Assembly (NCBI RefSeq): GCF_002209485.1
Contig: NZ_NJIX01000003.1
Span: 496,001 to 560,000, forward strand
Source of the DNA: Achromobacter sp. HZ34
GTDB taxonomy: Bacteria > Pseudomonadota > Gammaproteobacteria > Burkholderiales > Burkholderiaceae_B
Direction of reading: 5' to 3'
DNA length: 64,000 nucleotides
In this document: in pieces, positions 8,801-18,440 of the stretch
Numbering within the stretch: the stretch's first letter is position 1
Layout: each line of letters opens with the position of its first letter
Position numbers and translations under genes: made by a program
The notes under the pieces: generated by a model
Seen by the model: only the letters and a program-made list of their open reading frames with translations
What the model was told of the DNA's origin: nothing
Database searches by the model: none

Positions 8801-9448
8801 ATGACGACCGCCCGTGACGCCCGCGCGACGCGCCACTATTTCGACAGTACGTTCAGTTGCCAGGCCGTCAAGGTTCTGCCGAACGAGTACTACGTCACTG
8901 GCGAAAACCTGATGATCACGACAGTGCTCGGTTCCTGTGTCGCCGCGTGCATACGCGACCCGCAGACGGGCGTGGGCGGGATGAACCATTTCATGCTGCC
9001 GGAAGGCGACAGCCAGTCCCCCGCCTCCGCCACGATGCGCTACGGCGCGTTTGCGATGGAAATGCTGATCAACGAATTGCTCAAGGCAGGGGCGGTGCGC
9101 GAGCGGCTGGAAGCCAAGGTGTTCGGCGGCGGCGCGGTGTTGTCGGCCATGCAGCAGATGAACATCGGTGAGCGTAATGGCCAGTTCGTACTGAACTACC
9201 TGAAGACGGAAGGCATACCCGTCAAGGCGAAAGACCTGGGCGACGTCTACGCAAGGCGCGTCAACTACTTCCCGCACGATGGCAGCGTAAGGTTGCGCAA
9301 GATGGACGCACGCACCCGCGCCACCGAGATCATCGCCAAGCGGGAAGAAGCCGTGGCGCAGACCTTGCAGGAAAAGGCGGTCGCCAAGCCGCGCGTGGAA
9401 CTCTTCTCCATGCCCGTGCGCCGCAAGGTCAGCGCACCCACGGTCTGA
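8801..9448 (+). CDS. cheD: Chemoreceptor glutamine deamidase CheD
   Basis: 215 residues. CheD hydrolyses specific receptor glutamines to glutamate, tuning methyl-accepting chemotaxis proteins. The Thr-Cys-His catalytic set known from Thermotoga CheD (T21, C27, H44) is present at the same spacing as T40, C46 (in GSCVAAC) and H63 (in GMNHF). Family blocks GGMNHFMLP and FGGGAVL follow. The C-terminus (about 180-215) is basic and variable. No other che or fla gene is in the window, so it is an orphan separated from its receptors and from CheB/CheR. It follows ftsX in the same direction with a 206-bp gap that seems to hold its own promoter. Confidence 0.9.
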   Translation: MTTARDARATRHYFDSTFSCQAVKVLPNEYYVTGENLMITTVLGSCVAACIRDPQTGVGGMNHFMLPEGDSQSPASATMRYGAFAMEMLINELLKAGAVRERLEAKVFGGGAVLSAMQQMNIGERNGQFVLNYLKTEGIPVKAKDLGDVYARRVNYFPHDGSVRLRKMDARTRATEIIAKREEAVAQTLQEKAVAKPRVELFSMPVRRKVSAPTV

Positions 9449-9482
9449 GCGTGGCCGGAAAGGGGCGGCGCCCGCCTGGCCT

Positions 9483-12400
9483 TCATGCCGCGCGCACGCC
9501 GCCGATTTCCCGCACCGGCGCCGAGAATTTTTCCAGCAGCGCGGCCCTTTGCGTGGCCGCCTTCTCCATCGAAGCTTCCTTGACGTGGCCGTAGCCGCGG
9601 ATATGCTCCGGCAGGTTCGCCAGCGCCACCGCGGCATCCAGGTTGCCACGATCCAGCTTCGGCAGGATGCTGCGCAACAGCGTCTCCCGGTAGTCCTTGA
9701 TCAGCGCTCTTTCAGCGCGCCGCTCGGCAGTGCGGCCGAAGGGATCCAGGGCCGTGCCGCGCAGGAAGCGCAGGCGCGCCAGCACACCGAAGGCCTTGAG
9801 CATCCACGGCCCATAGGACCGCTTCACCAGATGCCCTTGCGCATCGTGCTTGGCAAAGGTGGGCGGAGCCAGGTGGAAGTTCAGCTTCCAGTCGCCCTCG
9901 AACTGGCGGTTCACGGCGGCGAGAAACTCACCGTCGGTGTAGAGCCGCGCAACTTCGTACTCGTCCTTGTAGGCCAGCAGCTTGAAGTAATAGCGCGCCA
10001 CGGCCTCGGTCAGGCGCGCCGTGCCGGTGGCCGCCCGTTCCGCCTGGGCCACCTGTTCCACCAGTTCCTCGTAGCCGCGCGCGTAGGCGGCGTTCTGGTA
10101 TTGCTTGAGGAAGTCGCTGCGCGTGCGCACTAGCGCCTGCACCGATGCCGGCAAGGGACGCGCCGACGCCGCGGAATTGGCCGTGACGATGGTGTTGCCA
10201 ATGCTGTCCGTGCTGCCCGCATTGCCGGCATTTCCTGCTGAACGCGCGCCGCGGCGGATCTCGATGACCTCCGCGCCTTCGTCGTCCAATTGCGTGTCGG
10301 CGCCGGCCGCCGCGTTGCGGTTCAGCGCTTGGGGCACAGGCTGAATGAGCGCCTGCACCGCGGCCAGGTCCTGCGCGGCGCGGCGGCCCCAGGCAAAGGC
10401 CGCCTGGTTCCTGGGTATCTGCTGCCCATTGAGTTCGATGGCGCGCAGCAGGCTTTCCTGCGACAGTGGTATCCAGCCCTTCTGCCAGGCGTAGCCCATC
10501 ATCAAGGGATTGGCATAGATGGCGTCCCCCAGCAGGCCCGTCGCCAACTCGGCGGCGTCCATCGCGTCGACATTGCCCGCACCGCAAGCGCGCCGCAGGT
10601 CCTGCAGCAGATCGCCGCCGGGCAGTTGCCAGTCCGGGTTGCCAACGAAGGCCGCGGTGGGCGCCACATCGCTATTCAGCAGCAAGCGGGTGCGATCTAC
10701 CCGCATGCGCGCCAGCGCGTCCTGCCCGGTGGCCACCACCAGGTCGCCCGCCAGCACCACGTCGGCTTCGCCCATCGCCACCCGCGTGTTCAGCAGGTCC
10801 TCCTGCGACTGGGCCAGCACCACGTGCGAGTGCACGGCACCGCCCTTCTGCGCCAGCCCCGCCATGTCCAGCACCGAACAGCCCTTGCCTTCGATATGCG
10901 CCGCCATGCCCAGCAACTGGCCGATGGTGACCACGCCCGTGCCGCCCACCCCGGCGATGAAGATGCCGTAGGCCTTGCGCAGATCCGGTAGCGTGGGTTC
11001 AGGCACGCCGGCATCGATGGCGCCTTCCTGCGCCAGCGCCTTGGGCTGGCGCAACTTGCCGCCTTCCACCGTGACGAAGCTGGGACAGAAGCCCTTGAGG
11101 CAGGAGAAGTCCTTGTTGCAGCTGGATTGATTGATGGCGCGCTTGCGCCCGAATTCCGTTTCCAGCGGCTCGACCGACAGGCAGTGCGATTTCTCCGAAC
11201 AGTCGCCGCAGCCTTCGCAGACCCGCTCGTTGATGACCACGCGGCGGGCGGGGTCCGGATACGCATTGTGTTTGCGGCGACGGCGCTTTTCGGTGGCGCA
11301 GGTCTGGTCATATACCAGCACCGACACATCGGGATATTCGCGCAGCTCGCGCATCACCGTGTCCAGGTCGTCGCGGTGATGCACCGGCACACCGGGCGCC
11401 AGGCCCTGCACATTGCGGTATTTCTCCGGCTCATCGGTGACGACGACGATCTTCGCGATGCCCTCGGCCGCCATCTGCCGCGTGATCATCGGCACGCTGA
11501 TGGGGCCGTCCACCGGCTGTCCGCCCGTCATGGCCACGGCGTCGTTGAACAGGATCTTGTAGGTGATGGGCACCTTGGCAGCCACCGCCGCGCGTATCGC
11601 CAGCAGGCCGGAATGGAAATAGGTGCCGTCGCCCAGGTTGGCGAACACGTGCTTCTCGTCGGTGAAGGGCGCCTGGCCGATCCAGGGCACGCCCTCGCCG
11701 CCCATCTGCGTGAACACCTGGGTATTGCGGCCCATCCACGTCACCATGTAGTGGCAGCCGATACCGGCCAGCCCGCGCGAGCCCTCCGGCACGCGCGTCG
11801 AGGTGTTGTGCGGACAGCCCGAACAGAACCAGGGCTTGCGTTCGGCCACCACCCGCGGCCGCGCCAGCGCCCGTTCGGCGGCGTCGATCACGGCCAGGCG
11901 CGCCTGGATGCCGGCGCGCACGTCGTCGGGCAGGTCGAAACGCAGCAGACGCGCGCCTATCACCTTGGCCACGATGGCGGGCGAGAATTCGTAGTGCGCG
12001 GGCAGCAGCCAGTTGCCCTGCGGCACCGACCATTCGCCGCCGTCCTTGTCGTCGAACTTGCCCACCACGCGGGGGATCTTGCGGCCGGTGCCGATCCAGC
12101 CGAACAGTTCTTCCTTCAATTGATATTCCAGCACCTGGCGCTTTTCCTCGACCACCAGGATTTCGTCCAGGCCTTCGGCGAAGCGCTGCGTACCGGTGGC
12201 TTCCAGCGGCCACACCATGCCTACCTTGAACAGCCGCACGCCGATGCGGCGGCAGACGTCGTCGGTCAGGCCCAGGTCCGCCATGGCCTGGCGCGTATCC
12301 AGATAAGCCTTGCCGGAGGTCATGATGCCGAAGCGCGCCTGGTCCGCCGGCACCTGCCATAGCTCGCGGTTCAGGCCGTTGGCGCGCGCGTAGGACAGGG

Positions 12401-13199
12401 CCGCGTACAGCTTGTAGTCGAGCAGGCGGGCTTCCTGTTGCAGCGGCGTGTCCGGCAGCCGAATGTTGAGGCCGTCGGGCGGCATGCGGAAATCTTCCGG
12501 CAGCAGGATGCGCACGCGATCCGCGCCGACATCGACGGAGGCAGAGACTTCGACGATGTCGGTGATGCATTTCATGCCGACCCAGACGCCGGCATAGCGG
12601 CTCATGGCCCAGCCATGCAGGCCGAAATCCAGCACTTCCTGCACGCTGGACGGGAACAGTACCGGGATCAGACAGGCCTTGAAGATATGGTCGCTCTGGT
12701 GCGGCAGCGTGGACGACTTGGCCGGGTGGTCGTCACCGGCCACCACCAGCACGCCCCCGTGTCTGGACGTGCCGGCGGCGTTGGCGTGCTTGAACACGTC
12801 GCCGCTGCGGTCCACGCCCGGGCCCTTGCCGTACCACATGCCGAACACGCCGTCGTAGCGCGCGCCGGGAAACAGGTTGACCTGCTGCGATCCCCAGACG
12901 GCGGTAGCGGCGAGGTCTTCATTGATGCCCGGCTGGAATTCGACGTGGTGTTCCTTCAGGTACTTGGCCGCCTTCCACATATTCAGGTCGACACCACCCA
13001 GGGGCGAGCCGCGATAGCCCGACACGAAGCCGGCGGTGTTCAAGCCGGCGGCCAGGTCGCGCACGCGCTGCAGCATGGGCAGGCGCACGAGGGCGTGGAT
13101 GCCGCTCATCCAGGCGCGGCCGCTATGCAGGGTGTATTTGTCGTCCAGCTGGACGGAGGCGAGCGCAGCGCGTTGCGCCGGCGTAAGGGGGGCGTTCAT
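9483..13199 (-). CDS. Indolepyruvate:ferredoxin oxidoreductase, single-chain (IorA-IorB fusion)
   Basis: 1238 residues. The enzyme oxidatively decarboxylates aryl (or branched) 2-oxo acids to acyl-CoA, reducing ferredoxin. Domain order: an N-terminal pyrimidine-binding domain (GYRGSPLGG near 61-69), a C-terminal thiamine-diphosphate domain with CSGCPHN at 459-465 and GDGTYFHSG at 523-531, a ferredoxin-like cysteine cluster (C661, C664, C667, C673, with C694, C700, C705 beyond), a gamma domain starting with GVGGTG at 751-756, and a C-terminal extension that matches the DUF6537-type region. In archaea these are two subunits; the fused form is common in aerobic proteobacteria. It is a single-gene unit. 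The true substrate (indolepyruvate, phenylpyruvate or branched oxo acids) cannot be read from sequence. Confidence 0.92.
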   Translation of the reverse strand: MNAPLTPAQRAALASVQLDDKYTLHSGRAWMSGIHALVRLPMLQRVRDLAAGLNTAGFVSGYRGSPLGGVDLNMWKAAKYLKEHHVEFQPGINEDLAATAVWGSQQVNLFPGARYDGVFGMWYGKGPGVDRSGDVFKHANAAGTSRHGGVLVVAGDDHPAKSSTLPHQSDHIFKACLIPVLFPSSVQEVLDFGLHGWAMSRYAGVWVGMKCITDIVEVSASVDVGADRVRILLPEDFRMPPDGLNIRLPDTPLQQEARLLDYKLYAALSYARANGLNRELWQVPADQARFGIMTSGKAYLDTRQAMADLGLTDDVCRRIGVRLFKVGMVWPLEATGTQRFAEGLDEILVVEEKRQVLEYQLKEELFGWIGTGRKIPRVVGKFDDKDGGEWSVPQGNWLLPAHYEFSPAIVAKVIGARLLRFDLPDDVRAGIQARLAVIDAAERALARPRVVAERKPWFCSGCPHNTSTRVPEGSRGLAGIGCHYMVTWMGRNTQVFTQMGGEGVPWIGQAPFTDEKHVFANLGDGTYFHSGLLAIRAAVAAKVPITYKILFNDAVAMTGGQPVDGPISVPMITRQMAAEGIAKIVVVTDEPEKYRNVQGLAPGVPVHHRDDLDTVMRELREYPDVSVLVYDQTCATEKRRRRKHNAYPDPARRVVINERVCEGCGDCSEKSHCLSVEPLETEFGRKRAINQSSCNKDFSCLKGFCPSFVTVEGGKLRQPKALAQEGAIDAGVPEPTLPDLRKAYGIFIAGVGGTGVVTIGQLLGMAAHIEGKGCSVLDMAGLAQKGGAVHSHVVLAQSQEDLLNTRVAMGEADVVLAGDLVVATGQDALARMRVDRTRLLLNSDVAPTAAFVGNPDWQLPGGDLLQDLRRACGAGNVDAMDAAELATGLLGDAIYANPLMMGYAWQKGWIPLSQESLLRAIELNGQQIPRNQAAFAWGRRAAQDLAAVQALIQPVPQALNRNAAAGADTQLDDEGAEVIEIRRGARSAGNAGNAGSTDSIGNTIVTANSAASARPLPASVQALVRTRSDFLKQYQNAAYARGYEELVEQVAQAERAATGTARLTEAVARYYFKLLAYKDEYEVARLYTDGEFLAAVNRQFEGDWKLNFHLAPPTFAKHDAQGHLVKRSYGPWMLKAFGVLARLRFLRGTALDPFGRTAERRAERALIKDYRETLLRSILPKLDRGNLDAAVALANLPEHIRGYGHVKEASMEKAATQRAALLEKFSAPVREIGGVRAA

Positions 13200-13468
13200 C
13201 TTGTCTCCAGTTTGTCGTGGATAGCCCGGGTCGGCTCAGCGTCAGCTCTTTTGGAGCACCGCGGACCAAACCAGGCATACGCTTCAGGCAGCCGGCGGCC
13301 AATGCCGAACAGGACTTGCCGATAACTTGTTATGTGCTGGGGTTGTAACTCCAGGCGGACGTTCCCGCAATAGGGGACATCCTTGGGACGACCCCGATGC
13401 GTCGCCCGCGCCAGGTAACACTGATGCAGGCGGCCGCGGCCAGCCGCCCCCGGCATAAAATCACATCC

Positions 13469-14680
13469 ATGGATTTCGCCCCCCGCATCGTTACCTGGCA
13501 ACGCAGCCATGGCCGTCATGACCTTCCCTGGCAGAACACCCGCGACCCGTATCGCATCTGGTTGTCGGAGATCATGCTGCAGCAAACCCAGGTGACCACC
13601 GTCATTCCCTATTACGAACGCTTCCTGGAGCGCTTTCCCGACCTGGCCGCGCTGGCCGCCGCGCAGCAGGACGAGGTCATGCCCTACTGGGCCGGGCTGG
13701 GGTATTACGCACGGGCGCGCAACCTGCATCGCTGCGCCCAGGAAATCGTGCGCGACTGGGATGGCCGTTTCCCCCCGGACGCGGAAACCATCGCCACCCT
13801 GCCCGGCATCGGCCGCTCCACCGCCGCGGCCATCGCCGCGTTTGCCTATGGCGAAACGTCGCCCATCATGGACGGCAACGTCAAACGGGTATTCACGCGG
13901 CACTTCGGCATCGCCGGCGATCCGTCCAAGCGCGACGTGGAAACGCGGTTGTGGACCCTGGCCGAGGAACAGGTGGCCGCGGCTCCCGCGGACGCCGCGA
14001 TTCTTTCCGTCATAGCGGCCGCGGGCGGCGCCAACACCGCCCCATCCCAGAGCGATGCTGCCTCATCGAAGCCGCGCGCCAGGAAAGACCCTGGCGTATC
14101 CGCCACCGATGCCGTGGCCGGCTATATGGCCAGCTATACGCAAGGGCTGATGGACCTGGGCGCCACGCTCTGTACGCGCGGCAAGCCGGACTGTCCGCGC
14201 TGCCCGGTGCAGGCTACCTGCGTGGCCCGCATCGAGGGACGCCAGGCCGAACTGCCTACGCCCAAGGTGCGCAAGGCAACGCCGGAGCGCAGCACCGGCA
14301 TGCTGGTGCTGCGCCACGCCGGCCGCGTCCTGTTGCAGCAGCGGCCCTCGCCCGGCATCTGGGGCGGCTTGTGGAGCCTGCCCGAATTCGATCCCGCGCT
14401 GGATCCGGCCATGGCCTGTGAAGCGCTGGGCGCGCAGCCCGGCGCCGTCAGCGAACTGGCTGCCTTCGCGCACACCTTCACCCACTTCCGCCTGCATGTG
14501 CGACCGTGGTTCGTGACGTTGAAAGAAGCGCCTTCCACAACTGGCGAGCAGCCCGCTGCCCCCATGCCGCAACGCTGGGTCGACGAAGCCGACCTGGCCC
14601 ACGTCGCCCTGCCCGCCCCCGTGCGCAAACTGCTGGACGGTCTTTTCGCGGCGGGCCTGCCGCACATGCTGCCCGCCTGA
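13469..14680 (+). CDS. mutY: Adenine DNA glycosylase MutY
   Basis: 403 residues from ATG 13469 (MDFAPRIVTWQRSHGR); the further upstream ATG adds an unrelated leader. MutY removes adenine mispaired with 8-oxoguanine. Catalytic Glu34 sits in WLSEIMLQQTQV, the helix-hairpin-helix LPGIGRST at 111-118, and the catalytic Asp135 in IMDGNVKRV. The [4Fe-4S] loop has C235, C242, C245 and C251 with the expected C-x6-C-x2-C-x5-C spacing. A C-terminal NUDIX-like 8-oxoG recognition domain follows (WGGLWSLPEFD). Odd: about 45 residues (172-216, Ala/Ser/Pro-rich) are inserted just before the iron-sulfur loop, absent in E. coli MutY. Confidence 0.95.
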   Translation: MDFAPRIVTWQRSHGRHDLPWQNTRDPYRIWLSEIMLQQTQVTTVIPYYERFLERFPDLAALAAAQQDEVMPYWAGLGYYARARNLHRCAQEIVRDWDGRFPPDAETIATLPGIGRSTAAAIAAFAYGETSPIMDGNVKRVFTRHFGIAGDPSKRDVETRLWTLAEEQVAAAPADAAILSVIAAAGGANTAPSQSDAASSKPRARKDPGVSATDAVAGYMASYTQGLMDLGATLCTRGKPDCPRCPVQATCVARIEGRQAELPTPKVRKATPERSTGMLVLRHAGRVLLQQRPSPGIWGGLWSLPEFDPALDPAMACEALGAQPGAVSELAAFAHTFTHFRLHVRPWFVTLKEAPSTTGEQPAAPMPQRWVDEADLAHVALPAPVRKLLDGLFAAGLPHMLPA

Positions 14681-14730
14681 CCTAGCCTGCGTGGTAGGCC
14701 TTCGTGGTCGGCCTCGCTACACGCCCCTGG

Positions 14731-15867
14731 CTACACCTTCGTCCCGCGGTAGCGATTGATGCTCATGAGCATCCCGCAGGCAACGCCTACGGTGAGCAAG
14801 GCCGTTCCTCCATAACTCATGAAGGGCAAGGGCACGCCCACCACCGGCAGGATACCGGTGACCATGCCGATGTTCACGAACACGTAGATGAAGAACATCA
14901 TCGTCAGCGCGCCCGCCAGCAGGCGGCCGAACTGGGTGGTGGCGCGGGTGGCGATGGTCAGCCCCCGCGCGATCAGCAGGCCATACAGCACCAGGATCAT
15001 GACGCCCCCATACAGGCCGAATTCCTCCGCGTACACCGCGTAGATGAAGTCGGTGGTGCGTTCCGGAATAAAGTCCAGGTGAGTCTGTGTGCCCTTCATA
15101 TACCCCTTGCCGTACAAACCGCCGGAACCCACGGCGATCATGGACTGGATGGTATGGAAGCCCTTGCCCAGGGGATCCGAACTGGGATCCAGCAGCGTGC
15201 AGATGCGATGTTTCTGGTAGTCGTGCAGCACCACCCAGTCGACCTCGGGCTGGCATAGCTGGTCTTCGTAGGACACCAGTGTGCCGATGCCGATGACGCC
15301 CGCCAGCATCACGGGGATCAGCAACTTGAAGGACAAGCCGGCGAAATAGATGACGCAGAAGCCCGCGCCGAACACCAGCAGCGCCGTGCCCAGATCGGGC
15401 TGGCGCACGATCAGGCCGAACGGCACGACCAGCAACGCGGCAGCCACCAGGAAGTCGCGGATGCGCACCTGCCCTTCGTGGCGCTGGAAGTACCAGGCCA
15501 GCATCATGGGCAAGGCGATCTTCAGCATCTCCGACGGCTGGATGCGGGTGAAGCCCAGGTTGAGCCAACGGGTTGCGCCCTTGCTGGTTTCACCGAACAG
15601 GTCCACGCCCACCAGCAGCGCCACGCCCACGATGTAGAACGGCAACGCCAGGCGCATCAGCAGTGGCGGCGGCGTCAACGCCACCACCCACATGGCGACG
15701 AACGCGATGAGGAAGTTGCGCGACTGGTCGGCGAAGCGCCAGTCGGTGCTGCCCACCGCGGAATGCATGACGGTCAGGCCCAGCCCGGCGAACATCACCA
15801 GGATGAGCAGCAAGGGCCAATCGAATGCGGTAAAGACGCGCAACAGGATGAGGGCGATGCGTTTCAT
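14731..15867 (-). CDS. rodA: Peptidoglycan polymerase RodA (SEDS family)
   Basis: 378 residues, ten predicted membrane segments. SEDS signatures are present: KGATRWLNLGFTRIQPSE, the PDLGTALLVF block containing the catalytic Asp, and the C-terminal GHTSVL-like region replaced here by PLPFMSYGGTALLTVGVACG. RodA polymerises glycan strands for lateral wall synthesis together with PBP2 (MrdA), which is encoded just upstream with a 4-bp overlap. Last gene of the minus-strand mreBCD-mrdA-rodA run. Confidence 0.95.
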   Translation of the reverse strand: MKRIALILLRVFTAFDWPLLLILVMFAGLGLTVMHSAVGSTDWRFADQSRNFLIAFVAMWVVALTPPPLLMRLALPFYIVGVALLVGVDLFGETSKGATRWLNLGFTRIQPSEMLKIALPMMLAWYFQRHEGQVRIRDFLVAAALLVVPFGLIVRQPDLGTALLVFGAGFCVIYFAGLSFKLLIPVMLAGVIGIGTLVSYEDQLCQPEVDWVVLHDYQKHRICTLLDPSSDPLGKGFHTIQSMIAVGSGGLYGKGYMKGTQTHLDFIPERTTDFIYAVYAEEFGLYGGVMILVLYGLLIARGLTIATRATTQFGRLLAGALTMMFFIYVFVNIGMVTGILPVVGVPLPFMSYGGTALLTVGVACGMLMSINRYRGTKV

Positions 15868-18422
15868 TGACGTCCTTGTTGCGCGGCGCCACCGGGCTGC
15901 GGTGCCAAGCGGCGTGCCGGCACTTCACGCAAGCCGCCGAATGCCGGCGCGCCCAAGGCCGTGCCTCGGCTCACACCACTGCTTGCGCCCGGATTTGCGT
16001 TCGGATTTGCGTTCGGATTGACACCGCCCGTGCCGCCAGCGTTGCCGCTGCTGCCCGGTGCCGTGCGTCCCTGCGGATCGCTCAGGGCTTCCGGCGGACG
16101 CACCGCGCGCGGGCGCACGCCAGGCGTGGTGTTCGCGGCGCCGTTACCGCTGTTGCGCGTGCCGGGCACCCCGGGCGCGGCGCCCACCGAAGACATGCCG
16201 CCCGGCCGGCCCGGCACGGGCGCATTGGGCGCATCGGCGGGTACCGCCATATTGCGCGACGGCGCCACCCGGCCAACAGACTCGGGTTGCCCGTCAGGAC
16301 CGAGAGCGGGGCCGCCCGGGCCCTGGCTACCGGCGCCGGCGCCACTACCGGTGCCGACGTTGGCGTTGTTGCCATTGCCGCCACCCCCGCTCCTGCCACC
16401 GTTATCGGCATTTTCGAGGCCGCCGTTGTCGCGTTCCGCGGCTTCCTCCGAATCCGCCAAGGCATCCGCCTTGCGCGCCACGGCCGCGGCGCGGCTGGCG
16501 ACGGCGTTCAAGCCAGCATGATCGATGGCAGCGTTATCGCTGGCCGCCACGTTCGGCGTGCGCGGCGGCTCCTGCCCGTGATCCTTGAGCAGCCAATAAT
16601 CTTCCACCTTGCGCGCGATCGGCGCGGCGACGCTGGCGCCCCACCCGCCGTTCTCGACGATCAGCGCCACCGCGATGCGCGGATGCTCCACCGGCGCAAA
16701 CCCCATGAACAGCGCGTGATCGCGCAGGCGTTCATCCACCGCACCGGCGCGATAGCGCGCACCGCGCAGGCTGTAGACCTGCGCCGTGCCGGTCTTGCCG
16801 GCGGCCTGGTACGCCGCGCCACGGAAGGCCTGGCGCGCGGTCCCCACCTTCACCACGTCCGCCATGGCGCCCTTGACCACGGCCAGGTTCTCCTTGTGCA
16901 GGGGAATCTGGTAGTCGGGCGCGCTCGGCGTGGGCTTGTACTTCCCTGTGCGCGGGTCCTCGATGGCGTGCACCAGATGCGGCTTGCGGAACAGGCCGTC
17001 GTTGGCCAGGGTGGCCGTGGCCTGCGCCAGCTGCAGCAGCGTGAACGCGTTATAGCCCTGCCCCACCGCCACCGAAATCGTCTCGCCGGCGTACCAGCGC
17101 TGCTTGTCCTTGTCCTTGTACGCCTTGCGCTTCCACTCCGTGGACGGCAGCACGCCGCGCTTCTCACCTTCGAGGTCGATGCCGGTGATCTGGCCGAAAC
17201 CGAACTGCTTGGTGAAGTCATGCAAGGCGTTGACGCCCAGTTCCGGCCCCAGCGAGAAGAAGTAGGTATCGGACGACACCACGATGGCCTTGTGCATGTC
17301 GGTGGGACCGTACGCGGCGCCGCCAGCGTTGCGGAACTTCTGTCCGCCGAATTCGAAATAACCCGGGTCGGCAATGCGATCCGTGGCGCGCCGCTTACCC
17401 AGCTCCAGCGCGGCCATGGCCACGAAGGGCTTGTAGGTCGACCCGATGGGATAGGTCCCGTACAGCGGCCGGTTGATCAGCGGGTGGTCTGGCGAGTCAT
17501 TCAGCATGCGCCAGCTGTCTACGTCGATACCATCGACGAACAGATTGGGATCGAAAGACGGCTGCGACACGAACGCCAGCACCTCGCCCGTGTCAGGATC
17601 GATCGCCACCAGGGCGCCGCGCTGGTTGCCAAAGGCCTCTTCCGCCACCTTCTGCAGCCCCAGGTCGATGGACAGCTGGATGTCCGACCCCGGCACGGGG
17701 TCGATGCGGCGCAGCGTGCGCACCGGACGGCCGCCGGCCGTGATCTCGACCTCTTCCAGTCCGGTCTTGCCATGCAGCTCGGCTTCCCAGGTTTTCTCCA
17801 CGCCCTTCTTGCCGATGTTTTCCGTGCCGCGGTAGTTACCCAATTCGCCCGCGGCGTCCAGGTCTTCCACATCGTTGTCCGCGATACGGCCGATGTAGCC
17901 GACCACGTGCGCCGCCGACGTCCCTTGCGGATACTCGCGCACCCAGCGCGCGCGCAGCTCGACGCCGGGAAACTGGAAAGCATGCGCGGCAAACCACGCG
18001 GCTTCGGTTTCGTTCAGGTTATTGCGCAGCACCAGGCTGGCGTAACGGCTGGACTCCGCCACCTTGCGCTTGAAGCGGCGCTGGTCGGCCGGGCTGATGT
18101 ACACCACCTGGGTCATCGCCTCGAACAACTTGTCCAGGTTGCCGGCATTGGCGGGGACGACTTCAAGGGTATAGGTGCGGTAGTTGCGCGCCAGCACCAC
18201 GCCATTACGGTCGAGGATGTCGCCGCGCCGTGGCGGAATCGGCACCACCGCGATGCGGTTGCGGTCGGCGCGTTCCGACAGCCCTTCATAGCGATCCACC
18301 TGCAGCAGCCAGAAGCGGCCGACCAACGCGCCGAAGCAGATCAGCGCGAACAGGCCGCCCACCCAGGCTCGCAGCCTGAAGCGCTGTTTCTGCTGCAAGC
18401 CGGTTTTCTTGAATTCAAACAT
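15864..18422 (-). CDS. mrdA: Penicillin-binding protein 2 (MrdA), with long low-complexity tail
   Basis: 852 residues. A cytoplasmic basic N-terminus and one membrane segment (21-41) precede the dimerisation domain (RRGDILDRNG at 65-74) and the transpeptidase domain with STYK at 328-331 (nucleophile Ser328), SSD at 383-385 and KTG at 543-545. It cross-links the glycan made by RodA during elongation. The enzyme core ends near residue 620, the usual length of the family (about 630). Then comes a Gly/Asn/Pro/Ala-rich tail of about 230 residues with NPNANPNANP-like repeats. The tail would be periplasmic. Overlaps rodA by 4 bp. Confidence 0.95.
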   Translation of the reverse strand: MFEFKKTGLQQKQRFRLRAWVGGLFALICFGALVGRFWLLQVDRYEGLSERADRNRIAVVPIPPRRGDILDRNGVVLARNYRTYTLEVVPANAGNLDKLFEAMTQVVYISPADQRRFKRKVAESSRYASLVLRNNLNETEAAWFAAHAFQFPGVELRARWVREYPQGTSAAHVVGYIGRIADNDVEDLDAAGELGNYRGTENIGKKGVEKTWEAELHGKTGLEEVEITAGGRPVRTLRRIDPVPGSDIQLSIDLGLQKVAEEAFGNQRGALVAIDPDTGEVLAFVSQPSFDPNLFVDGIDVDSWRMLNDSPDHPLINRPLYGTYPIGSTYKPFVAMAALELGKRRATDRIADPGYFEFGGQKFRNAGGAAYGPTDMHKAIVVSSDTYFFSLGPELGVNALHDFTKQFGFGQITGIDLEGEKRGVLPSTEWKRKAYKDKDKQRWYAGETISVAVGQGYNAFTLLQLAQATATLANDGLFRKPHLVHAIEDPRTGKYKPTPSAPDYQIPLHKENLAVVKGAMADVVKVGTARQAFRGAAYQAAGKTGTAQVYSLRGARYRAGAVDERLRDHALFMGFAPVEHPRIAVALIVENGGWGASVAAPIARKVEDYWLLKDHGQEPPRTPNVAASDNAAIDHAGLNAVASRAAAVARKADALADSEEAAERDNGGLENADNGGRSGGGGNGNNANVGTGSGAGAGSQGPGGPALGPDGQPESVGRVAPSRNMAVPADAPNAPVPGRPGGMSSVGAAPGVPGTRNSGNGAANTTPGVRPRAVRPPEALSDPQGRTAPGSSGNAGGTGGVNPNANPNANPGASSGVSRGTALGAPAFGGLREVPARRLAPQPGGAAQQGRQ

Positions 18423-18440
18423 GAGGCGGCACAGCTGGCG

